Positions 7,559 to 16,646 of a stretch of 64,000 bases of DNA are shown here, in pieces; position 1 is the first letter of the stretch, and each line of letters opens with the position of its first letter. The DNA is from an uncultured Elusimicrobiales bacterium (GTDB lineage Bacteria > Elusimicrobiota > Elusimicrobia > Elusimicrobiales > Elusimicrobiaceae), in the NCBI GenBank assembly GCA_944324645.1, contig CALUXB010000001.1, positions 310,001-374,000 on the forward strand, written 5' to 3'. Both the position numbers and the translations under genes were made by a program. Below the pieces are notes generated by a model. The model saw only the letters and a program-made list of their open reading frames with translations, was not told the origin of the DNA and made no database searches.

Positions 7559-8950
7559 ATGAAGAAAGCGGTAATTCTAGGGCTGCTCTTGGGGTGGTTG
7601 AGTTGGACGGGTTGTTGGGCGGAAGAAGCACCGGCACCGGCTGCCTCAAACGGGGCTAAAAATGTGATATGGATTATTGGCGATGGTATGGGCCCCGGTG
7701 CGATGGGTATGTTTATGCAAGGGGTGCGTCTGACGGATTTGCCCCAATATCCGGACAAGCAATCCACCTTGGAAAAATTTGTCAATGCTTCTGTTACGGG
7801 TATGTATTTTAATAATACCTATGACACCATTGTTACCGACTCTGCCTGTTCTGCCACCCAAATGGCTACGGGGGAGTTGTCCTGCCCGGAATATGTGGGA
7901 ATGAATTATGAGAAAAAGGCGGTTGCTAACCTGTTAGAAAAGGCGATACAGGAGGGCAAAGCCGTTGGGGTGGTAACAGATTCGTATGTGGCAGACGCTA
8001 CGCCGGCCAGTTTTTTGGCTCACACAGACAGCCGCCGGCAAAAATACGAAATTGCCCGCCAGTTGGTGGACAGTGGCGCGCAACTAATTTTAGGCGGTGG
8101 GCAAAAATATTTCACACAAAAAGAGAATAAAAAACTGCTCAAAACCGCCCGTAAAAAAGGCTGGACCGTGGTGGAAAATGCCCAGGAACTAGCCAACGTA
8201 AAAAAAGGCCGGGTGCTTGGCTTGTTTGCAGAAGAAGCGATGCCTTTTTATGGGGATATGGCCCAATATCCTCAAACGCCCACTTTAAAAGAAATGACGC
8301 AAAAAGCGGTAGAACTATTGAGCCAAAATGAGAATGGTTTTGTGTTAATTGTAGAAGCAGGGAAAATAGACTGGGCTTTGCACGATAGTGAGGCCGGCCC
8401 ATCTATGTGGGAAATGATAAATTTGGACGAAACTTTGGCCTATGCGTGGAACTTTGCCCGGGCAAGCGCAGATACGCTGGTTTATTTAAATGCCGACCAC
8501 GAAACGGGCGTGCCGGTGTTTCATTACCGCCACTTGGACGAGGCCCGCATTAAACATAAATCGGCACGGGGGGAGATGTTATATGATGGGGATACCGACT
8601 ATGTAAATTATCCCTACTACCAAAAAGTTTTTAACCATAAACATTTGTTGTATTATGTATATCCAGAGTTTAAAAAATTGCCGAAAGAAGAACAGACCGC
8701 CGAAAAATTGCAGCAAATGGCAGATGAGGCCTTTGGCGGGCATATAGATTTGGAGTTAAACGGGCAAGTGCCCGATTATGCCGGGTTAATTGCCAAAACC
8801 AATGAAGCTTTGGGACTGGCGTGGGCTACCGGGAACCATTCTTCAGGTATGTTGTTGGGCGTGGCTTATGGCCCGGGAGCGGAAGATTTTGCCGGCGTAT
8901 ATCATAATACCGATTTGAAAGCTAAGTTTGAAAAAGCCCTGGCTTGGTAG
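7559..8950 (+). CDS. Secreted alkaline phosphatase (PhoA family)
   Basis: This 463-residue exported phosphomonoesterase has a signal peptide of about 21 residues (MKKAVILGLLLGWL...CWA) and then the alkaline phosphatase fold. IIGDGMG carries the metal ligand D42, the nucleophile is S95 in TDSACSAT, and NADHETG near residue 322 supplies further metal ligands. It would release phosphate in the periplasm. The stretch before ATG is AT-rich with only a weak AAGGG, so translation may be modest or coupled to glgA (15 bases upstream). It is followed by ftsX after 16 bases. Confidence 0.9.
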   Translation: MKKAVILGLLLGWLSWTGCWAEEAPAPAASNGAKNVIWIIGDGMGPGAMGMFMQGVRLTDLPQYPDKQSTLEKFVNASVTGMYFNNTYDTIVTDSACSATQMATGELSCPEYVGMNYEKKAVANLLEKAIQEGKAVGVVTDSYVADATPASFLAHTDSRRQKYEIARQLVDSGAQLILGGGQKYFTQKENKKLLKTARKKGWTVVENAQELANVKKGRVLGLFAEEAMPFYGDMAQYPQTPTLKEMTQKAVELLSQNENGFVLIVEAGKIDWALHDSEAGPSMWEMINLDETLAYAWNFARASADTLVYLNADHETGVPVFHYRHLDEARIKHKSARGEMLYDGDTDYVNYPYYQKVFNHKHLLYYVYPEFKKLPKEEQTAEKLQQMADEAFGGHIDLELNGQVPDYAGLIAKTNEALGLAWATGNHSSGMLLGVAYGPGAEDFAGVYHNTDLKAKFEKALAW

Positions 8951-8966
8951 AGGGGCGGAGCGTTTT

Positions 8967-9752
8967 ATGGAAGATTTTTTACAAGAAAAACCTAAAAAAA
9001 ATAAAAACACCGCAGTAGTATTTCGCGGCTACCGGCGCTTATTTGCTTTGGTATTTGCTGTGGCTGTTTTGTTGCAGTGCGTCAGTTTTTTGCAAATGCA
9101 ACTTAGCCGCTATCATCACGCGTTGGCTGATGATTTTAAGGTAGTGTTGGCTGTTACACAGCCCACAGAAAATGCCGCTTTGGCGGATTTGGGAGAGAGC
9201 CTAAGCAGTAAAGAAGATATTTTGGCGGTAAAGCTTTTTTCTCCGCAGGATGCCTTGGCGGCTTTGAAAAACAAAAACGAACGGCTGACGCAGGCGCTGG
9301 TGGCATTGGGTTATGAACCGATGCCGGCTTATTTTGAGCTGAAGCTGTCTAACCGCGCTATTAATAATATCCGTCTTTTTGCGCAGAATTTGCAGGCGGA
9401 ATATCCGCAATTGTCGTTAAAATATTCCGCGCAACAGGCCCGGTTGGCTTTTTATAGCGGACTTTGTTTGCGGGTGTTGAACTTAGCGATTATTTTTGCG
9501 CTGGTATTGTTTTTCCTATTTATGTTTATGGTGGAGGCATACCCGGTGCGCGGCAAAGCGCGCGTGGCTGGGGGGGTGTGGTCGGCCTTGTTGGCGGGGG
9601 TATTGTCTTTGGTGTTTTTTATGCTGCTGACCTATCCAACCGGTTTTTTAATGCCGGCCTTGCAGCATTTTACTTCTATAGAACGCCAGCTGGGGCTTTG
9701 GGTGTTTTGCGGGCTGTTTGGCTGGACGTTGGGCAAATGGCAAAAGTTTTAG
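8967..9752 (+). CDS. ftsX: FtsX-like cell-division permease
   Basis: This 261-residue protein has FtsX topology: a cytoplasmic N-tail, TM1 (about 25-47), a large extracytoplasmic domain, and three closely spaced C-terminal membrane segments. FtsX with the ATPase FtsE transmits a signal across the inner membrane to switch on peptidoglycan hydrolases. ATG 8967 is chosen for its CGGAG site; the longer in-frame start lies inside the phosphatase gene. The next gene encodes an EnvC-type activator, the known FtsX partner. No ftsE is adjacent. Sequence similarity by eye is weak, so the call rests on topology and context. Confidence 0.75.
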   Translation: MEDFLQEKPKKNKNTAVVFRGYRRLFALVFAVAVLLQCVSFLQMQLSRYHHALADDFKVVLAVTQPTENAALADLGESLSSKEDILAVKLFSPQDALAALKNKNERLTQALVALGYEPMPAYFELKLSNRAINNIRLFAQNLQAEYPQLSLKYSAQQARLAFYSGLCLRVLNLAIIFALVLFFLFMFMVEAYPVRGKARVAGGVWSALLAGVLSLVFFMLLTYPTGFLMPALQHFTSIERQLGLWVFCGLFGWTLGKWQKF

Positions 9753-9753
9753 A

Positions 9754-10959
9754 ATGATGAAAAGAAACCTTTTTATTTTTGGTTTGTGCTTGTGTTTGTT
9801 CCCGGTTGCGTATGCAGCTGGGGGGAACGAGGCCGAGCAAAAAAAAGAGCTGGAGCGTCTAAAAAAACAGGCTGCCCAAAAACAAGAGGAATTAAAGAAA
9901 TACCGCGCACAAGAGGCGGCCATTTCTAAAGAAATATCCGCCTTGGAAAACCGCAAAGCCGCTGCCCAAAAGGAGAAAAATAAAGTACAGTCGGATATTA
10001 ATTATGTAGAGCAGACCATCCTTTCCACCGAAGATAAACGGGAAGCCTTGGAACGCAGTATGCCTATGTGGCGCGGGGTGGTGCTGGAAGAGCTGGAAAA
10101 TTTCTATTTAACGCCGCGCTGTGCGTGGTGCCCGGGGGAAGAGTCGCCGGAAGAAGAGCTGTTTCTGGAGCGGGTGCTTACGCACAAAGCGGAGTTTGCC
10201 GTAGCTTTACAGCAAGAAAACAAGGCCGCCAAACAAAAGATTTATGACTTTGAAAAACGCAATAAAAAATTGTTGGCCCAAAGTTCCCAGCTGGAGAAAA
10301 CGCAAAAAGTAATTACCACAAACTTTTTGAAAAAACAGCAGGATTTGAAGCTGACTAAAAAGAAAACCGCCCAAATCCGCGAAGAAATTAACGAATTAAA
10401 TAAGTCTGCCCGCGCTTTGGATGATTTGTTGGCCAAATTTGAACGGCAGCGTAAGGCCGCCGCCGCCAAACAACAAGCCAAAGCAGATGCCGAGGCTAAA
10501 AAAGCGGGTACGACGGCAAAAAAACAATCTTCTATTGCTAAAATTGATGTACCGCGCAACTCTTTGCCGTGGCCGGTGCAGGGACAAGTTATTAGTAAAT
10601 TTGGCAAAGAATATCGGCGGGATTTAAATACTTGGATATTCCGCGACGGTATTAAAATTTCCGCCAAAGCCGGAGAGGACGTGCACAGCGTGGCGGCCGG
10701 GGACGTGATTTACGCCGGGCCGTTCCGCTCTTATGGTAATGTAGTCATTGTAGATCACGGGAAAGGGTTTTTCAGTATTTACGGTTTCTTAAGCCGCATT
10801 ACAGCCGTGGTGGGTGAAAAGCTGCCTTCCGGCGGCGTGTTGGGGGCGGCCGGGTTGGATACGCAGCAAAGCTCCGGCACGGGCCGTTATGCCGTATATT
10901 TTGAAACGCGCCAAGGTACCACGGCGGTGGACCCGATGGACTGGCTGCGTCCGATTTAG
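9754..10959 (+). CDS. envC: EnvC-like murein hydrolase activator (degenerate LytM)
   Basis: This 401-residue periplasmic protein has a signal peptide (cleavage after AYA near residue 21), a long coiled coil (about 25-245) rich in Lys, Glu and Ala, and a C-terminal M23/LytM domain (about 270-401). The zinc-binding His of active M23 enzymes are replaced: RDGIKIS, IYGFLS and VYFETR stand where HxGID, HLS and HxHFE are expected. It should therefore activate amidases rather than cut peptidoglycan, like E. coli EnvC. The start follows the ftsX stop by one base. A second ATG at 9757 is equally possible. Confidence 0.88.
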   Translation: MMKRNLFIFGLCLCLFPVAYAAGGNEAEQKKELERLKKQAAQKQEELKKYRAQEAAISKEISALENRKAAAQKEKNKVQSDINYVEQTILSTEDKREALERSMPMWRGVVLEELENFYLTPRCAWCPGEESPEEELFLERVLTHKAEFAVALQQENKAAKQKIYDFEKRNKKLLAQSSQLEKTQKVITTNFLKKQQDLKLTKKKTAQIREEINELNKSARALDDLLAKFERQRKAAAAKQQAKADAEAKKAGTTAKKQSSIAKIDVPRNSLPWPVQGQVISKFGKEYRRDLNTWIFRDGIKISAKAGEDVHSVAAGDVIYAGPFRSYGNVVIVDHGKGFFSIYGFLSRITAVVGEKLPSGGVLGAAGLDTQQSSGTGRYAVYFETRQGTTAVDPMDWLRPI

Positions 10960-10991
10960 TTTTTTAGACGCCCTAGGGGCGGAGGATTGAA

Positions 10992-12389
10992 ATGAAAAAT
11001 AATAAATCAACTAAAATTGCCGCTTGGGTGGCAGCTGTTTTTTTTGTGGGAACTTTATTTCCGTATGCATACAGTGCGGTGGACGGCGGTTTAAAACAAT
11101 TGCGCACGTTTGTTAATGTGGTGGAATATGTAAAAGAAAATTATGTAGAACCCACAGACAGCGATACGCTGATTACCGGCGCTATCCGCGGGGTGGTGGG
11201 GCAATTGGATGATTTCTCTCAGTATTTGGAACCCAGCGATTACAAAGCGCTTAAAAATGATACGCGCGGGGATTTTGGCGGTTTGGGAATTCGTTTGTCT
11301 AAGGTGGAAGGGTTTATTACCGTAATGAGCCCTATGCCTAATACGCCGGCCTTCAAAGCAGGGGTAATGCCGGGCGACCGAATTCTGTTTGTAGATGACC
11401 AAGATGTGACCGATATGGATTTAGACGAAGCTGTGGAGTTAATGCGCGGGCCGGTAGGCAGCAAAGTAAAAATTACAATGAGCCGCAAAAATGAAAAAAC
11501 CGGTAAATATGAGAATTTGCCCGATTACAATTTTAAACGTGAAAAAATTGTGCCGGAAGTGGTCTATTACAGAATGTTGGATAAAGAGACGGGTTATGTT
11601 TATTTGGTGGATTTTTCCGGACACAGCACTGAAGAAATGCAAAAAGCGCTGAAGGCTTTGAGCAAGCAGGGGATGAAGTCTTTGGTGTTGGATTTACGTT
11701 TTAATCCCGGCGGGTTATTGGCCGGTGCGGTAGAAGTGGCTGAGATGTTTATGGGAGATAAACAAATGATTGTTTATACCCAAGGCCGCAAGCCGGAATA
11801 TTACCAGGAGTTTAGAACCGGTGCCAAAGCGGATTACCCGGATATACCGATGGCGGTGTTAATCAACCAAGGCTCTGCCAGCGCCAGTGAAATAGTTTCC
11901 GGGGCGTTGCAGGATAATGACCGGGCAGTTATTGTCGGGCAGCGCAGCTTTGGCAAGGCCAGCGTACAGCAGGTGTTGCCTCTTAATGACGGGGCCGGTC
12001 TGCGTTTAACTGTGGCCAAATATTATACGCCTAAAGGCCGCTTAATCCAGCGTGATTACCGCGATAAAAGCAAAGCCAATGAGGGGGGCATTTTTCCGGA
12101 TGTAGAGGTAAAAATGGATCCGGAAGAAGAAGTAAAAATTTTTATGCAGTATAATAATTTGGTCTATACGCCGGGCAAAGAAGAACCTAAGATGGAATTT
12201 AAAGAGAAAGACCCGGTGCTGGATAAAGCGGTGGAAATTTTAAAAGACGGCCCGGAAAAAATTATCGCTAAAAAAGCAGAAATGGAAAAGGCCGCCGCTG
12301 AAAAGGCCGAGCAGCAAGCCGCCGCAGGTGCCCTGCAGGAAAAGCAGTCCAATGCGGACAAGCAAGATAAAGAAAAAGGAAATAAATAA
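10992..12389 (+). CDS. ctpA: C-terminal processing protease (S41 family)
   Basis: This 465-residue periplasmic serine protease has an N-terminal membrane anchor or signal (about 9-30), a PDZ domain (about 95-165, GLGIRLS) and the S41 catalytic core. The Ser/Lys dyad fits S297 in GSASASE and K322 in SFGKASVQ, the same 25-residue spacing as in E. coli Tsp; D308 is also conserved. The last 65 residues are Lys, Glu and Ala-rich and probably disordered. It follows envC by 32 bases with GGAGG. The envC-ctpA order is widely conserved and links it to envelope remodelling. Confidence 0.95.
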   Translation: MKNNKSTKIAAWVAAVFFVGTLFPYAYSAVDGGLKQLRTFVNVVEYVKENYVEPTDSDTLITGAIRGVVGQLDDFSQYLEPSDYKALKNDTRGDFGGLGIRLSKVEGFITVMSPMPNTPAFKAGVMPGDRILFVDDQDVTDMDLDEAVELMRGPVGSKVKITMSRKNEKTGKYENLPDYNFKREKIVPEVVYYRMLDKETGYVYLVDFSGHSTEEMQKALKALSKQGMKSLVLDLRFNPGGLLAGAVEVAEMFMGDKQMIVYTQGRKPEYYQEFRTGAKADYPDIPMAVLINQGSASASEIVSGALQDNDRAVIVGQRSFGKASVQQVLPLNDGAGLRLTVAKYYTPKGRLIQRDYRDKSKANEGGIFPDVEVKMDPEEEVKIFMQYNNLVYTPGKEEPKMEFKEKDPVLDKAVEILKDGPEKIIAKKAEMEKAAAEKAEQQAAAGALQEKQSNADKQDKEKGNK

Positions 12390-12405
12390 TATAATAGGCT
12401 GAAGT

Positions 12406-13428
12406 ATGAAGAAAGATTTTGCTATTTTGGGGATAGAGAGCACGTGTGATGAAACTTCCGCCGCGCTGTTGATAGGGGGGAGGCAGTTGGCCAGTAATGT
12501 GATTTATTCCCAAATTGAAGAACATAAAAAATACCACGGAGTCGTGCCGGAGCTGGCCAGCCGCGCACACGCTGCCAAAATAGCCACGGTAATAAATGAA
12601 GCGTTGGGCGGGCACGATATTGACTGTGTGGCTTTTGCCCACGGCCCCGGTCTGCCCGGCGGACTGATGGTGGGGCGCGTGGCGGCACAGACCCTTGCAA
12701 ATTTTAAAAAAGTACCTATACTAGGGGTGAACCACCTGGAGGGGCATCTGTTTGCGTGCGAGTTTGAGGATGGGGAGGTAAAAAATCCGCTCACTTTTCC
12801 GCTGGTGGCCTTGATTGTATCGGGGGGACATACGGAACTGTGGTACGTGAAAGGCTATGGCAATTATAAGGTGCTGGGCCGCACGCGCGATGACGCCGCC
12901 GGCGAAGCGTTTGACAAAGTGGCTAAACTGCTGGGGCTGGCCTATCCGGGCGGGCCGCAAGTGTCTGCCCAGGCGCTGCAGGGGCGGCGCGACGCGGTAG
13001 ATTTCCCGCGGCCGCTGTTGCCGGGTACGTGGGATTTTTCCTTTAGTGGCATTAAGACGGCGGTAAGCTATTATTTACGCGACCATAAAAACGTCAGCGT
13101 GCCGGATGTGTGCGCGTCTTTTGAGCAGGCCGTGTGCGAAACGCTGGTTAAAAAAACAATGCTCGCCGCAGAAAAATATAAAGTAAAACATATTGCCGTA
13201 GGAGGCGGCGTGGCGGCAAACAGCTTGCTGCGCGAGCTGATGTGTGCCGAAGGGAAAAAGCACGGTATAGAGGTGCGTTTTGTGCCGCGAAAAATGTCTT
13301 CCGACAATGCCGCGATGATAGCTTTGGCGGCGTATAAAAAATTGCAGTATGCGGGTCCGAATGCTTTGGAAAAAAAGTGGAATATCAATATTAATCCGAA
13401 TTTGCGGGTAAAGAACTGGGGGAAATAG
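12406..13428 (+). CDS. tsaD: tRNA threonylcarbamoyladenosine transferase
   Basis: This 340-residue ASKHA-fold enzyme transfers the threonylcarbamoyl group to A37 of ANN-decoding tRNAs together with TsaB and TsaE. The N-terminal GIESTCDETS, the metal-binding pair H110 and H114 in GVNHLEGH, and VSGGHTELW are all intact. Length is typical. It is 16 bases after ctpA and 4 bases before the next gene. TsaB and TsaE are not in the window. Confidence 0.97.
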   Translation: MKKDFAILGIESTCDETSAALLIGGRQLASNVIYSQIEEHKKYHGVVPELASRAHAAKIATVINEALGGHDIDCVAFAHGPGLPGGLMVGRVAAQTLANFKKVPILGVNHLEGHLFACEFEDGEVKNPLTFPLVALIVSGGHTELWYVKGYGNYKVLGRTRDDAAGEAFDKVAKLLGLAYPGGPQVSAQALQGRRDAVDFPRPLLPGTWDFSFSGIKTAVSYYLRDHKNVSVPDVCASFEQAVCETLVKKTMLAAEKYKVKHIAVGGGVAANSLLRELMCAEGKKHGIEVRFVPRKMSSDNAAMIALAAYKKLQYAGPNALEKKWNININPNLRVKNWGK

Positions 13429-13432
13429 ATAA

Positions 13433-14638
13433 ATGATAGTTTGGGTTATGCCGGATTCCGGCGCGCGGACCAAAGAAGATTACCAGTTGCTCGTGCAGCG
13501 TTTTAAACAGCAATATCCTAAAGCGGATGTTACTGTACAGGTATTCACGCGCAATATTTTGTGGAAAAAAATCTTTACGCTTAAAAACCCGGCTCCCGGC
13601 GAGACCATTCCAGATTTGATTCAAATCCCTCATTACTGGACGGCGCTTTTGACGCGTGCGGGCGTGGCGGAAAACCTGTCTAAAATGGACCCTGGCCTCT
13701 CTCTGTCCTCTGCGCTTTATCCGCTGCGGCCGCATTGTTATAAACCCGGTACCAAAGATTTATATTCCTACCCGTGGTGGTTTGATATGAGCGCGCTGCA
13801 CCTGCGTGCCGATCATTTAAAAGAAGTTACGTCTAATCCGGAAAAAGATTTGGCGGATTGGCCGGGCCTGTTGGATGTATGTGCACGTCTCAAAGAGCAT
13901 TTTAAAGATGTAGATGGCTATTATCCAATGCAAAACAGTGATTGGCGCGGCTCTTTATCTACGCGCAGCGCCTTTATGGAAATATGGGGCCGCGGGGCGG
14001 CTATGTTCACCCCGGATTTGCGCGGAACGCTGATTGGTACGGCGGAATTTAAAGAAGGGGTAAAAGATTATGTCACGCTGGCGCTCAAAGACTATATGCC
14101 TATTTTGCGCGAGCGCGGCAGCCTGGGCACAATGTTATCTGGCAAAGCCAGTATGCTCATTTCCCGCAAGCAGGGGGTAGCCAGCTTTGAGGGAAAAATG
14201 GGCGTGCGCGTAAAAACGCTGCCTGTGCCGCGCACGGGGCCGGCGCCGCAGGCGTATTTGTCGGGTATGAATTTGATGATTAATGCGGCTGGGAGTGATA
14301 AAGAAACCGCTTTGCAGTTTATTAAATGGTGCGCGCGCACGGACAACCAAATGCAGTATGCGGCTATGATGGAAGTGTTCCCCGCGTTTGAAGAAAGTTT
14401 TGAACAGCTTATTTTTTCTTCTTCCCAACGGTTGCGCACTTACTCGGGCATTTTGGCTTCGGCACGCACGCTGCCCAATATGACCATTACCGGCACGGTG
14501 GTGGAAATTTTAAATAAAATTCTGGCGGTCAGCGCCACGCAAATTGTGGAAGGGCGCTTTACGCAGGCCAGCTTGGATATAGAGCTGGACAAAGCAGCCA
14601 AAGAAGTGCAGTATTTGCTGTCGCTTTATGAGGGGTAA
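13433..14638 (+). CDS. Solute-binding-protein fold without signal peptide
   Basis: This 401-residue protein resembles family 1 extracellular sugar-binding proteins: MIVWVMPDSG, an ADVTVQV strand, PDLIQIPH, and a late region with LSGMNLMINAAGS followed by ETALQFIKW. Such proteins normally have a signal peptide or lipobox. Here the first beta strand begins at residue 2 and no upstream ATG, GTG or TTG with a hydrophobic leader is seen; tsaD ends 4 bases before. It would therefore be cytoplasmic. No ABC permease is near, and the next gene, 2 bases on, encodes a GAF-GGDEF protein. A role as an intracellular ligand sensor is inference. Confidence 0.75.
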   Translation: MIVWVMPDSGARTKEDYQLLVQRFKQQYPKADVTVQVFTRNILWKKIFTLKNPAPGETIPDLIQIPHYWTALLTRAGVAENLSKMDPGLSLSSALYPLRPHCYKPGTKDLYSYPWWFDMSALHLRADHLKEVTSNPEKDLADWPGLLDVCARLKEHFKDVDGYYPMQNSDWRGSLSTRSAFMEIWGRGAAMFTPDLRGTLIGTAEFKEGVKDYVTLALKDYMPILRERGSLGTMLSGKASMLISRKQGVASFEGKMGVRVKTLPVPRTGPAPQAYLSGMNLMINAAGSDKETALQFIKWCARTDNQMQYAAMMEVFPAFEESFEQLIFSSSQRLRTYSGILASARTLPNMTITGTVVEILNKILAVSATQIVEGRFTQASLDIELDKAAKEVQYLLSLYEG

Positions 14639-14640
14639 TT

Positions 14641-16140
14641 ATGTTTGATAAAGAGGCATTCACCCTTTTTAAATTTGGTAAAAAATTAAATCAATCTTTC
14701 CAAAACCGGCGCGAACTTTTGGACTGCGCGTTGCCGGCCTTGCGGGATTTGTTTAAGTTGGACCGGGTCTATTTTTTTGACTGGCAGCAGGAACGAGCGC
14801 TTTTGTCTTTAAATATGATGTGTAAAAAAGAATATTGTATGGATATGCAGGAGGATATATCCGTACTGAATGAGCCGGAATTTTTAAAGAAGCTTTTGCA
14901 GGACGGCATCGCCGATTCTACCGACCTAAACTATCCCGCCGTATATGTGCTGCTTAAATGGAAGCGGCCCAGTATGGTGCTGGACGGCGAAGAAGTGCGC
15001 AATGTGATTAAAGAAAGTGTGGGCGTGCTGCGTTTGGAACGTTTCCGCAAAAACCGTATTTTTAATGAAGCGGAAAAACGAATGATTAAAGCCGTGGCGG
15101 AAGAGATCTCGCACAATTTAACCAATACCGAAGTGGACCAGGCCAAAAACCAGCGTTTGAATATTGCCACCGCGCTCAATGATTTGGCCACTATCTTTGC
15201 TTCTTCTTTGCGTCTGTCCGACGGGTTGGAGCTGATTTTGCAGGGAGTGCAAAAATATTTTCGTTTTGACCGGGTGCGCCTGTATCAAACTACCTATGAC
15301 GGCAGCAAAATTAAAACCATTTTGGGGGTGGATATTTCCGGCGAGGTCACCCGCCAAAACGGAGATGATTTGCCGGAGGACGAGCGTACCCTCTTGCGGG
15401 ATATTTTTGATTCCGGCGCCACTTACCGTACGATTCATAATGTGGTGTATATTCCGCTGAAAGTGCAGCGCAATAAAGTAGGCTTCCTAACATTTGACAA
15501 TTTGCTTTCCCGCCGCCGCATCAACTATTTGGATTTTGTTTCGCTAAAACAATTCTCTACCCAAATTGCACTGGCTATAGACAACGCCGCCCTGTTTGAG
15601 CGCGTGCAGGAGCTGTCTAACTATGACGAATTGACCAAACTGCCGGTGCGCCGTTTCTTTAACGAAAAATTTGCCGAGGAGATTTACCGCTCCAAGCGTT
15701 TTGATTTGGTGATGTCGGTTATTTTGTTGGATATTGATTTGTTTAAACAAATCAACGATACCTACGGGCACCAAATAGGCGACTGGGCCCTTAAAGAAGT
15801 CAGCCGCATCATTCGCACCAGCCTGCGTCAGACCGACTTTCCGTGCCGCTACGGCGGAGACGAAATGATTATTATGCTGCCGCGTACCAATGGAGAAGAA
15901 GCCAAAATTATTGCCAAACGCCTCAAAGACCGCATCGGTGCCATTGCCATACCGGACCGCTACACAGACGGTGAACGCGTCACGCTGAGCATCAGCCAGG
16001 GTATTTCCGTTTTTCCACAGGACGGGCAGACGGCGGCGGAGCTTTTTGAAAAGGCCGACAAAGCTCTCTACTGGGTCAAAGACGGCCGGCGCGGCACCTT
16101 TGCCGTGTACCGGGAAGTGGAAGATCAAGTCCCGCAGTAA
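14641..16140 (+). CDS. GAF-GAF-GGDEF diguanylate cyclase
   Basis: This 499-residue soluble protein has two GAF-like regions (about 15-165 and 175-320) and a GGDEF domain (about 325-490). The metal Asp is D364 in LLDIDLFKQIND. The signature reads GGDEM (405-409) in place of GGDEF; the last position varies in active enzymes. An inhibitory I-site RQTD (396-399) lies five residues upstream, as in product-inhibited cyclases. No transmembrane segment is present. It starts 2 bases after the solute-binding-like gene and the pair probably acts together. It is the only obvious c-di-GMP enzyme in the window. Confidence 0.92.
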   Translation: MFDKEAFTLFKFGKKLNQSFQNRRELLDCALPALRDLFKLDRVYFFDWQQERALLSLNMMCKKEYCMDMQEDISVLNEPEFLKKLLQDGIADSTDLNYPAVYVLLKWKRPSMVLDGEEVRNVIKESVGVLRLERFRKNRIFNEAEKRMIKAVAEEISHNLTNTEVDQAKNQRLNIATALNDLATIFASSLRLSDGLELILQGVQKYFRFDRVRLYQTTYDGSKIKTILGVDISGEVTRQNGDDLPEDERTLLRDIFDSGATYRTIHNVVYIPLKVQRNKVGFLTFDNLLSRRRINYLDFVSLKQFSTQIALAIDNAALFERVQELSNYDELTKLPVRRFFNEKFAEEIYRSKRFDLVMSVILLDIDLFKQINDTYGHQIGDWALKEVSRIIRTSLRQTDFPCRYGGDEMIIMLPRTNGEEAKIIAKRLKDRIGAIAIPDRYTDGERVTLSISQGISVFPQDGQTAAELFEKADKALYWVKDGRRGTFAVYREVEDQVPQ

Positions 16141-16174
16141 AGAAACTGTTTTGTCTTATGTCAGCCCTGCTTGC

Positions 16175-16206
16175 GCCGCCCGCCTTTAAGGGGGCGGCTG
16201 TTTTTT
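16175..16206 (+). terminator. Terminator after the diguanylate cyclase gene
   Basis: GCCGCCC (16175-16181) pairs with GGGCGGC (16192-16198), followed by TG and TTTTTT (16201-16206). Confidence 0.85.
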
Positions 16207-16646
16207 GTTATGGCTGGTTTGAACAACCTGTTTTAAAACTATTTAGGAACGGGGCGGTTAGCAAGTGTTGATATAAGTTGTGCGAAAAAGTGCTGACACA
16301 GAACAAGGTTGTTGGTAAAAAAGAACAAAATATTTATAATTTTTTAAAATTTTATTTTCTGCTTTAATTCTTTTTTATTTGCTGAAAATAAATAAAGAAA
16401 CACAATTTTCCGTCGGGAAAAATGACGGGAGGGCCCCAAATATTCATTTTTATCGGTTTCTTTTTCTGGCTTTTGGAATGATTGCAGACGGCAAAAATAG
16501 TATAAAACTGTTGACATTTGTGCCAAAAGTTGTAAAAATTTAAGAGTAAGTACCGTCGCGCGCCTTTTATATATATAATAAAAGGGCGGCGGTTTTCATA
16601 CGTGGAAAGATTTTTTAGTTTAAACAATGGGATACGATAAAAACAT
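16207..16646. other. Long AT-rich upstream region of the surface/pilus locus
   Basis: These 440 bases contain no convincing gene. They hold two short dyads, AACAACCTGTT (16222-16232) and AACAAGGTTGTT (16302-16313). They also hold a strong promoter (16511-16538) and an inverted repeat CCTTTTAT/ATAAAAGG (16563-16570 and 16578-16585) within the predicted 5' untranslated leader of about 100 bases. It looks like a control region for the following large operon. Confidence 0.55.
16511..16538 (+). promoter_or_regulatory. Strong promoter for the surface-protein gene
   Basis: A consensus -35 TTGACA (16511-16516) is followed after 16 bases by TAAAAA (16533-16538); the alternative AAAAAT has 17-base spacing. 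The predicted start near 16545 leaves a leader of about 100 bases containing a hairpin before ATG 16647. Confidence 0.65.
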
